From assembly GCA_963556195.1 (NCBI GenBank), contig OY744522.1, forward strand, positions 33,807,943 to 33,871,942: DNA of 64,000 bases, in the 5' to 3' direction. The notes under the pieces are model-generated. The model searched no databases, had not been told where the DNA came from, and saw only the letters and a program-made list of their open reading frames with translations. Origin of the DNA: Sepiola atlantica. Its lineage: Eukaryota; Mollusca; Cephalopoda; Sepiida; Sepiolidae. Of this stretch, positions 53,847 to 64,000 are shown piece after piece (the first letter of the stretch is position 1; each line of letters begins with the position of its first letter). The position numbers and the translations under genes are program-made.

Positions 53847-54368
53847 TGTGTTATAAATTGTGAAAACATGGGATTACCTGGCAAACGGTCTCGATGCGCG
53901 CTCTGCAGGGCTGGACCGCCCAAAGAGCGGCAAGATGGCGTCCTAGGCTTAATATCGCCAGGTAATCCCGTGAAATCTCGTGTTCTCTCGCGGAGACGAG
54001 AGTCCAGTTTGATATAAAAACGGGTCGCTGGAGGCAAGACGGCAGAAGGCTGAGAGCGTAGTCTACGAGGGACGACGTGGAAAGAAGAAGAGAAAGAAGA
54101 AGAAGAGAAAGAAGAAGAGAAAGAGGAAGAAGAAGAGAAAGAAAGAAGAGAAAGAAGAAGAAGAGAAAGAAGAAGAAGAGAAAGAAGAGAAAGAGGAAGA
54201 AGAAGAGAAAGAAGAAGAGAAAGAGGAAGAAGAAGAGAAAGAAGAAGAAGAGAAAGAAGAGAAAGAGGAAGAAGAAGAGAAAGAAGAAGAGAAAGAGGAA
54301 GAAGAAGAGAAAGAAGAAGATAACGAAGTAGAGAAAGAAGAGGAGGAAGATTAATTTTTTCTGCTACA
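53847..54368 (+). mobile_element. Solo LTR inserted in the satellite
   Basis: 522 bp, starts TGTGTTATAAATTG and ends TTCTGCTACA, i.e. TGT...ACA LTR ends. It interrupts a satellite unit and is flanked by the 5-bp duplication GGTAT (53842-53846, 54369-54373). A TATA-like GATATAAAAACGGG lies near 54010, and an AAGATGGCG motif near 53931. An inverted pair (GGATTACCTGGC at about 53870 and GCCAGGTAATCC at about 53957) frames the upstream part. 54078-54350 is an expanded GAAGAGAAA-type purine repeat inside the LTR. Probably Gypsy-type by its ends and duplication length. Confidence 0.85.
54078..54350. repeat. Purine repeat (GAA/GAGAAA) inside the solo LTR
   Basis: A long run of GAAGAA and GAGAAA units. 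It opens a poly-Lys/Arg frame that is not a gene. It could form triplex-type structure. Confidence 0.9.
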
Positions 54369-54622
54369 GGTATTTCTGTTCAGAACGAGGTTGACACTCT
54401 CTAAAATCAAAGATGACGGCTTGTAGAGGAAGGTTCCTTTAACACAAGTGTGTTGAGTATTTATTTCCGGAACTCAGTTCCAATATTTGAAATGCTTATT
54501 AATATGTTTTCAGAGGGAAAGATAATTCTGTATCAGCAGTTTGGGTTGGTATTTCTGTTCAGAACGAGGTTGACTCTCTAAAATCAAAGATGACGGCTTG
54601 TAGAAGAAGGTTCCTTTAGCAT
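54369..54622. repeat. Satellite remainder right of the LTR
   Basis: The interrupted unit resumes at GGTATTTCTGTTCAG and one more unit follows (177-type), then the array ends at about 54620 (TTTAGCATAAG replaces TTTAACACAAG). Confidence 0.93.
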
Positions 54623-55063
54623 AAGTTAAAAAGTCGATTTTTCTGCATATCTGAAGATGCATCATGTCTATCAGATTCAAACTTTGTAATCTCTACCAAT
54701 TTTGTTATAGAGAAACAGTCGTTATTTTTTTTAAAATAAAACCGAATTTGCCTGATACGAGATTTTGCTTTTGTCGGAACTTATTTCCATTGCTCTGGAA
54801 TTACATATTAGAACCCACAAGTTGTTTAATATGCATTGAGCTGTAAATACTTGAATTTGACTTCACAACCAAATATATAGTCTCGGAAGTTTCTCAACCA
54901 TTAAAACTATATAAAAAAAAAAAAAAAAAACTTATAGTCTCAAGTCTTCCAGTGGAAAATCACTCATGTAAGTCAATTTATTTTTTACAGTTATTATATT
55001 AGTTAGTTTCTAACACTATTTTAAGGGATCATCAGTTGTTTACCATGAAAAACTGTTTCGGGA

Positions 55064-55133
<70 letters not shown>

Positions 55134-55441
55134 ATTAACAACATCTTTGAAGCAGGCATGAAAATGTATTTAAGTGAAATATTTTGAAAACCATCACAAC
55201 GTGCAATTTAAATGAAAAATTAATTTATTTAATTTTTTTTTTTGCAAGCTTTCGTTGGAGAACAACTTTGTCAGGCGAGACTGCCTTATAGTTTTTTTTC
55301 TTCTTTTCTTCTTTCTCATTTTGATGGTATTAACCCCGAGGGGTCGAATCACGATAGAAGCAGAAAATCACGTCAAGTTCTAAAAGACGTTAGGATAAGT
55401 ATGTCCGGCCAATGTTATCCGTAGATTGGCGCTATTTGAAT
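54623..55441. other. AT-rich spacer with (TA)n
   Basis: No gene seen. (TA)n at 55067-55129. 55130-55225 is repeated at 55442-55537. Confidence 0.5.
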
Positions 55442-55537
55442 AAGGAAATTGATAACATCTTTGAGGCACGCATGAAAATGTATTTAAGTGAAATATTTTG
55501 AAAATCAACACAACGTGCAGTTTAAATGAAAAATTAG
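55130..55537 (+). repeat. 95-bp direct repeat pair
   Basis: AACATCTTTGA-GCA-GCATGAAAATGTATTTAAGTG occurs at about 55139 and about 55457, with shared sequence through AAATGAAAAATTA. The second copy joins directly to a LINE fragment. Confidence 0.8.
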
Positions 55538-55895
55538 AAACCTGCGATTTCTGGAAAATGTATAATAGTGTGGTGAATAATGGGCAATCTACAATTCCCC
55601 CACTATCAAACAACCATGTAGTCATTTGCACGGCAATCGAGAATGCTGAACTGCTTGCCTGGCGGTTCGCCTCTATCTCCACCTTAGACCCCACCAACAA
55701 CTCCCTCCATAATTTCCCTTTGCGGACAGAAGCCACGCTCGATGATCTGATGATCATTCCTTCCAATGTCTGTGATATCATAAAAAATCTAGACACCTCC
55801 AAGGCGTGTGGGCCTGATCCCATCTCTGCTATATTGATAAAGAAATACTCTGCTGTGCAAAAAAATGCCTTGCTGAATCTTACTTCCCCTTAGTT
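55535..55895 (+). pseudogene. Jockey/CR1-like LINE fragment (reverse transcriptase N-terminal block)
   Basis: Open from about 55540 to 55893: FWKMYNSVVNNGQST, then a middle block, then IIKNLDTSKACGPDPISA, the first conserved reverse transcriptase motif (SK-GPD). Same family as 33980-35900, and it covers the block that is deleted there. It is cut after KKYSAVQ. Confidence 0.75.
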
Positions 55896-56044
55896 AGTTG
55901 TTGTTGGAAGACAAGATGGCGACATGCAAGAACGGTCAAGGGTTTCCAGTTAGAAAGAAGAAGTGACACAGATCAACACTGCTTACTTTTAAAAGACTTT
56001 TTTTAGTCCTTTTTATAGTTTGTATATTTCTTTATGTAAGTTCA
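55896..56044. other. Spacer
   Basis: Short AT-rich sequence with an AAGATGGCG motif at about 55913. Nothing else recognised. Confidence 0.4.
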
Positions 56045-56700
56045 TTTGCTTGTGAATAATTCGGACTCATCGTAATGTTTAAAATCCCATCCTTAGCAAA
56101 CTGCTTAAAGTTTGATGATCCATACTTTGGTCCATTGTCACAAATTACTATCTGTAGAATACCCAGCCTGGCGAAAGTTTTATTTTGTTAATCACCGTGT
56201 GTGATTCACAATTGTCTAGTTTGTGTATATCAAAATATCTGGTTGTGTAGTCTATAATTACTATATATGCCTTGTTATACAAATGAAATGTACCCGTTGC
56301 TACTATAGTCCATGATGTTTTGGGTATTTAATAATGTACTATCGGTTCCGATGGTTGTTGGTTTTGATAGTCTATGCAATATGTGCATGTAGTCATCATT
56401 TCTTTGATCTGATTGTTTGTATTGGGCCAATATATAACTTCCTTTGCTCTGGCGATGACTTTTTCTATCCCTAAATGTCCAGTGTAGATTTTTTGTAGGG
56501 CTTCTTTTCTTAAAGAGTTTGGGACTATTATTCGTGTGCATTTTAGTACTAGTCCTTTCACGGCATGTATGGAGCAATGGCATATGTTTTATTGTTTTCT
56601 GGCCAATTTGATGTTGCAGATTCCATTAGCATTTGTAATGTTGGGTCTTTTCTTGTTTCTTCTCTGTATATGTCAAGTTTGTGGTCACTCATTGGATACT
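56045..56700 (-). pseudogene. Gypsy-type integrase fragment
   Basis: The minus strand carries, with frameshifts and stops, a linker after RNase H (near 56640), the zinc-binding HHCC part (IIVPNSLRKEAL, HLGIEKVIARAKEVIYWP, CTYC; about 56380-56540), then the integrase core start (IVIIDYTTRYFD, about 56245) and CDNGPKYGSSNFKQFAK (about 56120), followed by SPNYSQANE. These are metavirus/Gypsy integrase landmarks. Broken and inactive. Confidence 0.75.
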
Positions 56701-56727
56701 GTCTCAAAATTATATAGTGACATTTCC

Positions 56728-57830
56728 TTTGACCAGCTAATTAGGAATCTCTATTCCAACGCTCTGGTCGTATCTGACAGACCCACCAACAAAGACATTC
56801 CTCTTGACCAGTTTAGTAACAACCACAATTACAACGCTCTTGTTGTATTTGACCTGCCTGTATATACCACCAACCACAACATTTCTCTTGACCAGCTTAT
56901 TAACCTCAATTCAAACGTTGTGGTCGTATTTGACCTGCCCCTACTCACCACTAACCAATACATTTCTCTTGAGCAGCTTATCAACCTAATTTGGAACGCA
57001 CTGGCTTGTCTGTAAACACCATCAACCAAAAAATTTCACCCAACCAACTTTTTATCCACCTCAATTCCAATGTTCTGGTCGTATATGACCTGCCTGTACA
57101 CAGCAAAAACAAAACATTTCTCTCGACAAGTTAATAAACATCATTTTGAACCAACCAACCATGTCATTATCTCGACCAGCTTATTATCTTCAATTCCAAA
57201 ACTTTGTTCTCATCTGACATGCCTGCCAGCCAGCTTATCAACCTCATTTCCAATGCTCTGGCTGTACACACCAAAACCCAACATATTTCTCTAAACCAGC
57301 TTATTTTCAACATTAATTTCAACATTCTATCATCTGACATGTCTGCCAGCCAAGACATTTCTCTAGATCAGCTTAGTATCAACCTCAATGCAAACATTCT
57401 TATCATAGTTGACACGGCTGTACACACCACCAACCAAGATATTCCCTCTCGACCAATTTATGCACCTCAATTCCAACACCCTGATCATATCTGACCTGCC
57501 TATACACACAAGGAAACCAAGATATTCCCTCTCGACCAGCTTATCAACCTCATTTGGCATGTGCGAGATGTATCTGACATTATTGAACGCACCACCAACC
57601 ACGACTTTTCTCTCGGTCAGCTTATTATCCACCTCAATTCCAATGCTCTGCTCCACCAACAAAGACATTTCTTTCGACAGCTTATCAACCTCAATTTAAA
57701 CATTGTGGTCGTATTCGACCTGCCCCTACTCACCACTGTCCAATACATTTCTCTTGAGCAGCTTATCAACCTAATTTGGAACGCACTAGATGTATCTGAC
57801 CTGCCTGTACACCCCACCATTGAGGCCTAA
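56728..57830. repeat. Degenerate minisatellite of about 83 bp, about 13 units
   Basis: Unit core TCTTGACCAGCTTATTAACC-TCAATTCCAACG-CTGGTCGTAT, with a spacer ACCACCAACCAAGACA. Spacing is about 82-90 bp and units are diverged with indels. Plus-strand frames read as repeats of the type LDQLINLNSNALVV, but frameshifts break them. Confidence 0.8.
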
Positions 57831-58890
57831 AGGACAATACTTCATCTCCCACCTAGGGTGGTGAGTAAGGGTATCAATTACGGGTAATTGACAAAAAAGG
57901 GAAGGTGAGTGATGTGACATGGTCAAACCGTCATAATTTTTTTTGAGAAATGGAATCATGTTAAGTCAAGTGGCTTGCTAGGATAAATCACTGACCTCGG
58001 GTTTGCAGCTGTTGGCGAAATAGAATTATGCGCCAGATGTCTTTGAGTGGATCCGACAGAACAAACCAGATCAGAGTGTTAAATTATCTTCTTAAGAAAT
58101 CACTTAAACCAGAAAATGAATAACCACAAAATTTTCTCCAGGTGGGCCACTTTAAATTAAATGTCATTAATGAAATGCTTGGTCAGCTGGTGGACGAAGT
58201 CACCACTTAGGAGATTAACCACTTGGACTCAAAGAGGCCATTCTCACCGAAGTTATGATTCGGGATTTTGTTATACTGGCCAAACTTGAGAACAATGGGA
58301 AGGAAAGGAAATTAGTCATGAGACCTGCTGGGACACTTGACCGAGCAGAGTGACCATCTTCGAGAATTAAACACTTATAGCCAAGATGGGAAAACATAGA
58401 ATGAGATCCCCTAGATAATTGGATTGGCACGCCTGACAGTTGACCGAAGGAGAACCCCCAGGTAATTAAGAGCACTTGATTTTGATTCTGCTTTCACTAA
58501 AAGGAGATAAAAGAAAAATCTCTAAATTTAATTTTGCTTGACCAAGATCCGAGGGGAGGAGGTACAGAGACATCAGCATTTATGGGCAGAAAAGAAGGAA
58601 TGGATCAGGACCAAGACACCATATATGAGTGGCGATAACAGTGAGCTTGTGTCCATATAAGCAGGCCCTCAGAGTTGACTGCATATTAGATTGGAGCGAG
58701 AGTCGGATAAACCGTCTGGAAGTGAACGTCAGACAAACGCCTAGACCTGCTGCTGCCAAGTGTCTCCTGAGCCCAGAATTTACGCTTACTCCCGAAGCCA
58801 CGATATCGACAAGAACTTTTACCAATACTTGATCAGTGTCACACACATAGAGCAGTGGGAAGTGTTTGAACAGTATTTCTCCCTGATTTT

Positions 58891-58895
<5 letters not shown>
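57831..58895. other. Spacer, nothing firmly recognised
   Basis: Moderate GC, no long coding frame. A TATA-like TATAAGCAGGCC (near 58655) could belong to an old LTR (see findings). Confidence 0.35.
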
Positions 58896-58934
<39 letters not shown>

Positions 58935-59698
58935 CTTTTAGATATTGTTCGTTTTTTTTTTTATAAGCATTGAATGAAAAGTGATATAAATGACGATAAA
59001 AGCCCTTTTTACAATGCGTGACAAATTTATTTCTTTTTTCTTTTTTTCTCCAATTAATTTCGGAGGAAACTTCCATCATCAGAGATATATTTTTACTCTT
59101 TTTTTTATTTTATAAAATAAACAAACTTTTACTTTTGTTTATAGGTAAGACGTCTTTGGGTTGGTGTGACGTTATCTGCTAAGTTGTAAATTGTTTTCTC
59201 TTACTTTTTAAACTTGAGTGGATTCCAATTCTTTTTAATAACATCTTTGATTTCGTCGCCTTGAACGTTTTCTTCATTATCCCTACAGTTCTAGGATGTG
59301 ATCAGACCTTGCCTGAGATCAATAACATGTAGAACAGGTGATCAATCTCAGACTACGCCGGATCATTTGTTGACCTCAATGCTCCCAGGACGAAAAGACC
59401 GCAACGGAGGACGTAACGTCATAACTGGCGCCATACCCAGGATTCGAGCGTCATATTATTCCTTTCAATAATATTGCATTTATATACTATATCTGATGTC
59501 ACACATTCTCCATTAAGTGAGCAGTTTACATTTTTTATGACTTCTTTGATTTTGAGAATCATTTTTAACATTTTTTATATTTAGGGTTGTTCGAAGAAAT
59601 TATAGGATTTTAAATATTTCTTATTGTTGAATATGAGACTTTTATTGTGCTATATATATGTCTGTGTATTGGCATGTTTGCATGTTTATATATATATA

Positions 59699-59759
<61 letters not shown>

Positions 59760-59760
59760 A
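58896..59760. other. AT-rich spacer with two (TA)n tracts
   Basis: (TA)n at 58896-58932 and about 59687-59760. A segment TGGCGCCATACCCAGGATTC (near 59434) resembles a retroelement primer-binding site (see findings). Confidence 0.4.
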
Positions 59761-60461
59761 ATTTATTTTATTAACAACAAAGGTACACATAGTGTAATAA
59801 TAATATATAATTTTATCTTTTTTAGTTATGTAATATTAATTATATAAAACTTAGTTAATGAAGGGAATACATTGTAATGAATAATTACGAGTAACTTTCC
59901 TTACTCTGACTTATCTCCCCTTTGGAGAACTCTCCTGCTTCTACTAACCACTATAAATAGTAGCACTAACATGCATACATTTTTATAAGTTCATCAAAAG
60001 AAGTTTGTATTGGCATGCATTGAGATGTATGCAAAAATTTACAAAAATATCGAAAATTTTCTCAATGCTTAAGAAGTTCACCCATCCGACTGGAAAATCT
60101 ATAGTGCAATTCAATATTCATTTATTTCTATTTTTAATATATATTTATTTTCTATTTGTCAATCATATTATTTCAAGGAAGGGTTATTTAAGGGAAAGTA
60201 TTTGTTTACCCCTAGTTTATCCGAATGTTCAAATTGTCCGTAACCATGTGCGTCTAACTTATCAGCATGTTTATATTTTATCATCGATAAGAATAAATTC
60301 TAAAATTCATATAAACATTTTTACTAACTGTATTTTTTGAGTGTTTAAAGACTTTTTTCTTTCTTCTAATTCTTAGTTCTTTATTTTAACTCTTCTCTTC
60401 ATGTTTATCCAGTGTTTTTCGTTATCTAACGATTTATCAATCTCATAGCAACCTAACTTCT
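59761..60461. other. AT-rich spacer
   Basis: No gene or named repeat seen. Short ORFs here have no recognisable motif. Confidence 0.4.
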
Positions 60462-60930
60462 GGCACTTCTGCAGTTTAACTGTCACTTACTGTCATCACA
60501 AATCATAATTAAAGAGTTCCATTCATTCAACCCAGTCAACCGGAACTGAATTTTTTTTTTATCCCAAATGTATCTGAATGACTTCAATCTGCGAGATATT
60601 GGTAGTTTAACAAAGTTTTATAAAAAAAACAAAACAATGTTGACTGTTTGTTGGATTTTCGTTTTAAATAAATTTTCGTTTTAAAAATCACTGTTGACTA
60701 TTTTGAGAAAGTTTCAATTCATACAATAAAAAAAACATTTATTATTTTTATAAATTTTTACATTATTAAATACATTATTTTCATATTCAATAAAGAAACA
60801 TTGTTTGCTGTTATTATTGTCATTTTGGATAAAAACATCTAATTCTGTTACTTCCGGTTGGTTGTCTGCCCCTGCCTTCAAAAAAGGAAAGCAAATAAAG
60901 TGTGAGTGACAGTTAAACTGTAGAAGTGCC
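60462..60930. mobile_element. Possible MITE with 30-bp inverted termini
   Basis: GGCACTTCTGCAGTTTAACTGTCACT (written here as two parts: GGCACTTCTGCAG, TTTAACTGTCACT) at 60462 is inverted at the right end (AGTGACAGTTAAACTG, TAGAAGTGCC, to 60930). A second inverted pair, CAACCGGAA, lies inside (about 60538 and 60858). No target duplication found. Confidence 0.5.
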
Positions 60931-62782
60931 GTATATATAATAATAAAGCTATGAAAATTAATATTCATTCCTTTATTTCTTAATTTTCTAAAAATATAGG
61001 TTTTTATCCCGTATATTTCCTAGTGTATTTTTACGATGTATTCTTTTTTTCTCAATATTAAATTATTCCTCTTCGATTTTTTAAAAATTACTATTTTTGT
61101 TTAACGCCTCCATAATATCTGTAATCTGGGAACTATAATGGAATGTGTAAATTCCAAAATTATTTTCTGTTATTTTTTCCCCATAATTCTAAGTTTTCGT
61201 ATTTTTCCTTTAAAATTAACAGTTTATAATTCTAATCCGTGTTCTTATAAAATAATTTTCCATTTAATTTATATGGTACTTATTCCATATTATTCATAAC
61301 TATCAGATTTATATAATCACAATAAAAACGAATGTTTACTTTTGTCTTCTGAGATTACTACTGTGGAAATTTTGGTATATTTTCTAGTAAGTCATGGGTC
61401 GCTTCCCTTTGTTTGAAACCGTTGAGGGTGAAGGCTTTCGGTTTTTTGCTTACGTGCCAGGGTGAAGGTCACATGGATTATTTTGCGTAGGAGTTGAGTT
61501 AGGTTGACGCCATTTTGTGTCACGTGATTTCTATTTTTAGAAATGATGCATTAGTTCTGTCTCGATTTGATATCGGCGCGAAGTTTAACCAGAACAGACT
61601 TGGGTACCAGACAGTTGACACCTGTAAAAGCTGTTTCTCCGTCCATATGTGGGACGTTAAATTTTGTGAAGAATTTCTACTTGAAGAAATTTAAGAGATA
61701 GAGTATCTCTTGGCAAGAATTGCCTTTTATGTATGAAATATTCTTCCTTCGGTCAACGAATATTTCCTTTTGAAGATGTTTCAGGTGAGAGACTTGAAAT
61801 GAAGAATTATGGAGAATTTGAACGAGATAAAAATATCTCCGGGCACGAAATTGCCTATATTGAAGAGCTTAGCTCCCGTGAACTGAAATACTTTGCTGTT
61901 GAGAAGATTCTAAATCAGAGATTAAGAATCGTAAGGTGTGATCGTCCTTGCAACACAGATCGATTTGAAAGAGATAACTTTGAAAATTGGATCCTCACAT
62001 GATCGCGCGTGATGCTATTTGGGACAAACTGTGAAAAAAGCAAGTATTATGTTTATTTGAAATTTGGACTGTTCTAGTGACGTATTTCTTGCGTTGGATT
62101 TGCTATAAAAAAATTATTGAAGAAAAGGAAAGGAAAAAGGAACTTTGTGACAGACGTTTGATAAAATAAAAAAAAGGTTATTTTTACCATGAAAATTATG
62201 TCGGAATTCAGCACGGTTTGTCAATTTTATTACTTTTGATTGTAACTTTGGTGTAAAGAAAAAAAGAGACTATTTGATTGATTTTGTAAGAATACTGACT
62301 TTATAGTAAGTTCATGTTTTAAAAGGATTGATTCCTTTGCTTAGATTGTGTCAATTTTTGTTGTATCTAACTTTAATGTTAAGAAATCCTGATGTTGTAT
62401 TTTTTGGATTTTTATTTTTTTTGTACGTTATCTAGGAATAATTTATTTATTCCAGCTCTGGAAAAAAAGCAGTCCAAGCTACCTTTTTTTTTGTAAATAA
62501 AACTTTGTTTTAACTTTTATGAACATCTTGTACTCGTCCATTCCTTCTCTCTTGTTATAATTTTTTTTTGTGATAATTGTCCTAGGTAACATGACTTTTG
62601 TTTAGAGCGGTTTTCGTTAACACCCACGAAAAATCCGACACTACCTGTCTTTTCACCGTTAATTTATTCTTATTTGTTGATGCCGTTATAATTATTAAAA
62701 ATTATAAATGTTCATCAAATCTAATATTTCAGCTTTTATTATATCGTTTTTTTTTTAGCAATTTAGATCTATTCCTAATTTC
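60931..62782. other. AT-rich region with a possible short transcript unit
   Basis: A small open frame at 61733-62002 (89 codons, plus) has no recognisable domain. Its DNA contains repeated motifs of the form GAGATA-AGTATCTC-TTGG-AATTGCC (about 61690 and 61825). AATAAA occurs at 62499. I do not call a gene. The last eight bases before the next element, CTAATTTC (62775-62782), are its left target duplication. Confidence 0.4.
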
Positions 62783-63218
62783 GGTGCTTATGCTGATTAG
62801 CGGCCTATGAAAAAAATATTTTTATATAAAAACAATATTATATACTTATTAAGCATTATATTCTTACTCACTGTACGAAAAAGTAGAAAAAATTATCCAC
62901 TAGAACTTTAATGACAAGTATTTTTCCATTCTGCGTATCATAACAGCGACTCGTTCAGTAAGCCTCCATCTTTTTTTTTAAGAAGATTTCAGTTATCTGC
63001 CCTTCAAATCTTCTTTAAAAAAACAAGATGGGGGCTTACTGAACGAGTCGCTGAGTGTTATGATACGCAGAATGGAAAAATACTTGTAATTAAAGTTCTA
63101 GCGGATAATTTTTTCTACTCTTTCGTACAGTGAGTAAGAATATAATGCTTAATAAGTATATATTATTGTTTTTATATAAAAATATTTTTTTCATAGGCCG
63201 CTAATCAGCATAAGCACC
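62783..63218. mobile_element. Foldback MITE copy 2 with 8-bp target duplication
   Basis: 436 bp, the same family as 25800-26438: GGTGCTTATGCTGATTAGCG ends, shared arms (CTCACTGTAC, TAGAACTTTAAT-ACAAGTATTTTT, CGTATCATAAC, GTTCAGTAAGC) and an imperfect long hairpin. It is flanked by CTAATTTC at 62775-62782 and 63219-63226. The loop segment differs from copy 1. Confidence 0.88.
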
Positions 63219-63226
63219 CTAATTTC

Positions 63227-64000
63227 TATATTAGGCATTTCCATAAACCACATTATTTTTTTTTATAAATATTTAATTATCTTTATTTTATTTATTCCTA
63301 TTTAAAAAAATTCTTATTACCATTATTATTAATTTTACTTTTATTATTGCTTGTATTATAAGTTGAGTGAATTCTTATCCACGGTATTCATACCATAAAT
63401 GTGTTTAAGTATATTTATTATTTATGATCTATTTTGATTTCAGTAGATAATTTATTTTAATTATGACATATCCATTATTATCATTTTTGCTTTCATAAAA
63501 TAGTATTTATAAAGTTTTACTATCATTACATTTCACTTTTAATATTTATTAAAATATTATTTATTATTAAAATTATTGTACTTCCCATCACTATTATTAA
63601 TTACATAAGTTTCATGGCTTCATTATCCTTTTTATATCTGATATACTATTTATATCTATCTTATTCTATCGCCTGGTTTTCTATATAGTTCATTATATTA
63701 TATTACTTTAGGATTCCCTATTTATACTTCTATAGATTACTATTATTGCATGCTCAATTATTAGTTTATTATTATTAACTTAATAATCCATTAGTGTTTC
63801 TTATTTGATTATTTGTTTTAATTATAACTATTATAAGTGACGATTGCTATTATATTTATTTTTCGCTATTAGATATCATGATTATTTGCTTATTATTTAT
63901 TTTAACAATATCCTTCAACGTTCTTATTTATCACTATTATTTAGTTAATCATTCCTTATGATTCCTTTAAAGATATTATACATACTCATATGAAGATAAA
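63227..64000. other. Very AT-rich sequence
   Basis: Dominated by TTATTATT and TTTATT strings. No gene or defined repeat seen. Confidence 0.5.

Noticed and set aside
54077..54331. Lys/Arg-rich 84-codon frame
   Set aside because: Translation of the purine repeat in the solo LTR.
45695..54622. Possible genes inside the satellite
   Set aside because: No frame stays open through more than a part of the 179-bp unit, and the unit length is not a multiple of three.
58580..58846. 88-codon minus-strand frame
   Set aside because: No motif, and overlapping frames of similar length exist on the other strand.
61733..62002. 89-codon frame as a gene
   Set aside because: No domain, no splice or promoter evidence, and the DNA contains internal repeats. 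Left as part of a spacer.

Overview
The window is animal (metazoan) genomic DNA dominated by repeats. The evidence is AT-rich intergenic sequence, TTAGGG-type degenerate telomeric repeats, vertebrate/invertebrate-type retrotransposons, a split gene with consensus splice sites, microsatellites and a nucleosome-length satellite. The repeat mix and a small secreted PAN/apple-type exon would fit a mollusc such as a cephalopod, but nothing here proves the species.

Layout. 1-20193: a head-to-tail array of a GC-richer two-ORF non-LTR retrotransposon (LINE, probably Tx1-like) on the minus strand, with a period of exactly 7228 bp. Two copies are complete and a third runs off the left edge. 20194-25250: AT-rich DNA with a 1.67-kb near-perfect palindrome, an older diverged palindrome of the same family, and several SINE copies whose head resembles the 5' end of U2 snRNA. 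25800-26438 and 62783-63218: two copies of a foldback MITE, each with a perfect 8-bp target-site duplication. 27964-28308: one coding exon of a secreted PAN-like protein, the only likely host-gene piece. 28717-33268: a DNA transposon with about 560-bp terminal inverted repeats and one intact 864-aa ORF whose core looks like a FEN/PIN-type nuclease.

33980-44035: decayed LINE fragments of at least three kinds, a Helitron-like 3' end, a 30-bp minisatellite with a 4-unit higher-order pattern, a degenerate telomeric array and another U2-headed SINE. 45695-54622: a 179-bp satellite array (about 46 units) with an 11-12-unit higher-order repeat, interrupted by a solo LTR with a 5-bp target duplication. 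55442-57830: LINE and Gypsy integrase fragments, then an approximately 83-bp degenerate minisatellite. The right end is very AT-rich DNA with little recognisable content.

How the parts relate. No host pathway can be reconstructed. The window is a record of nested mobile-element activity: autonomous elements with intact ORFs (the LINE array and the nuclease transposon), non-autonomous passengers (SINEs, MITEs, foldbacks), dead fragments, and tandem satellites. Starts given for the LINE ORF2 use the first ATG. A longer reading frame that begins at an upstream TTG was not used.
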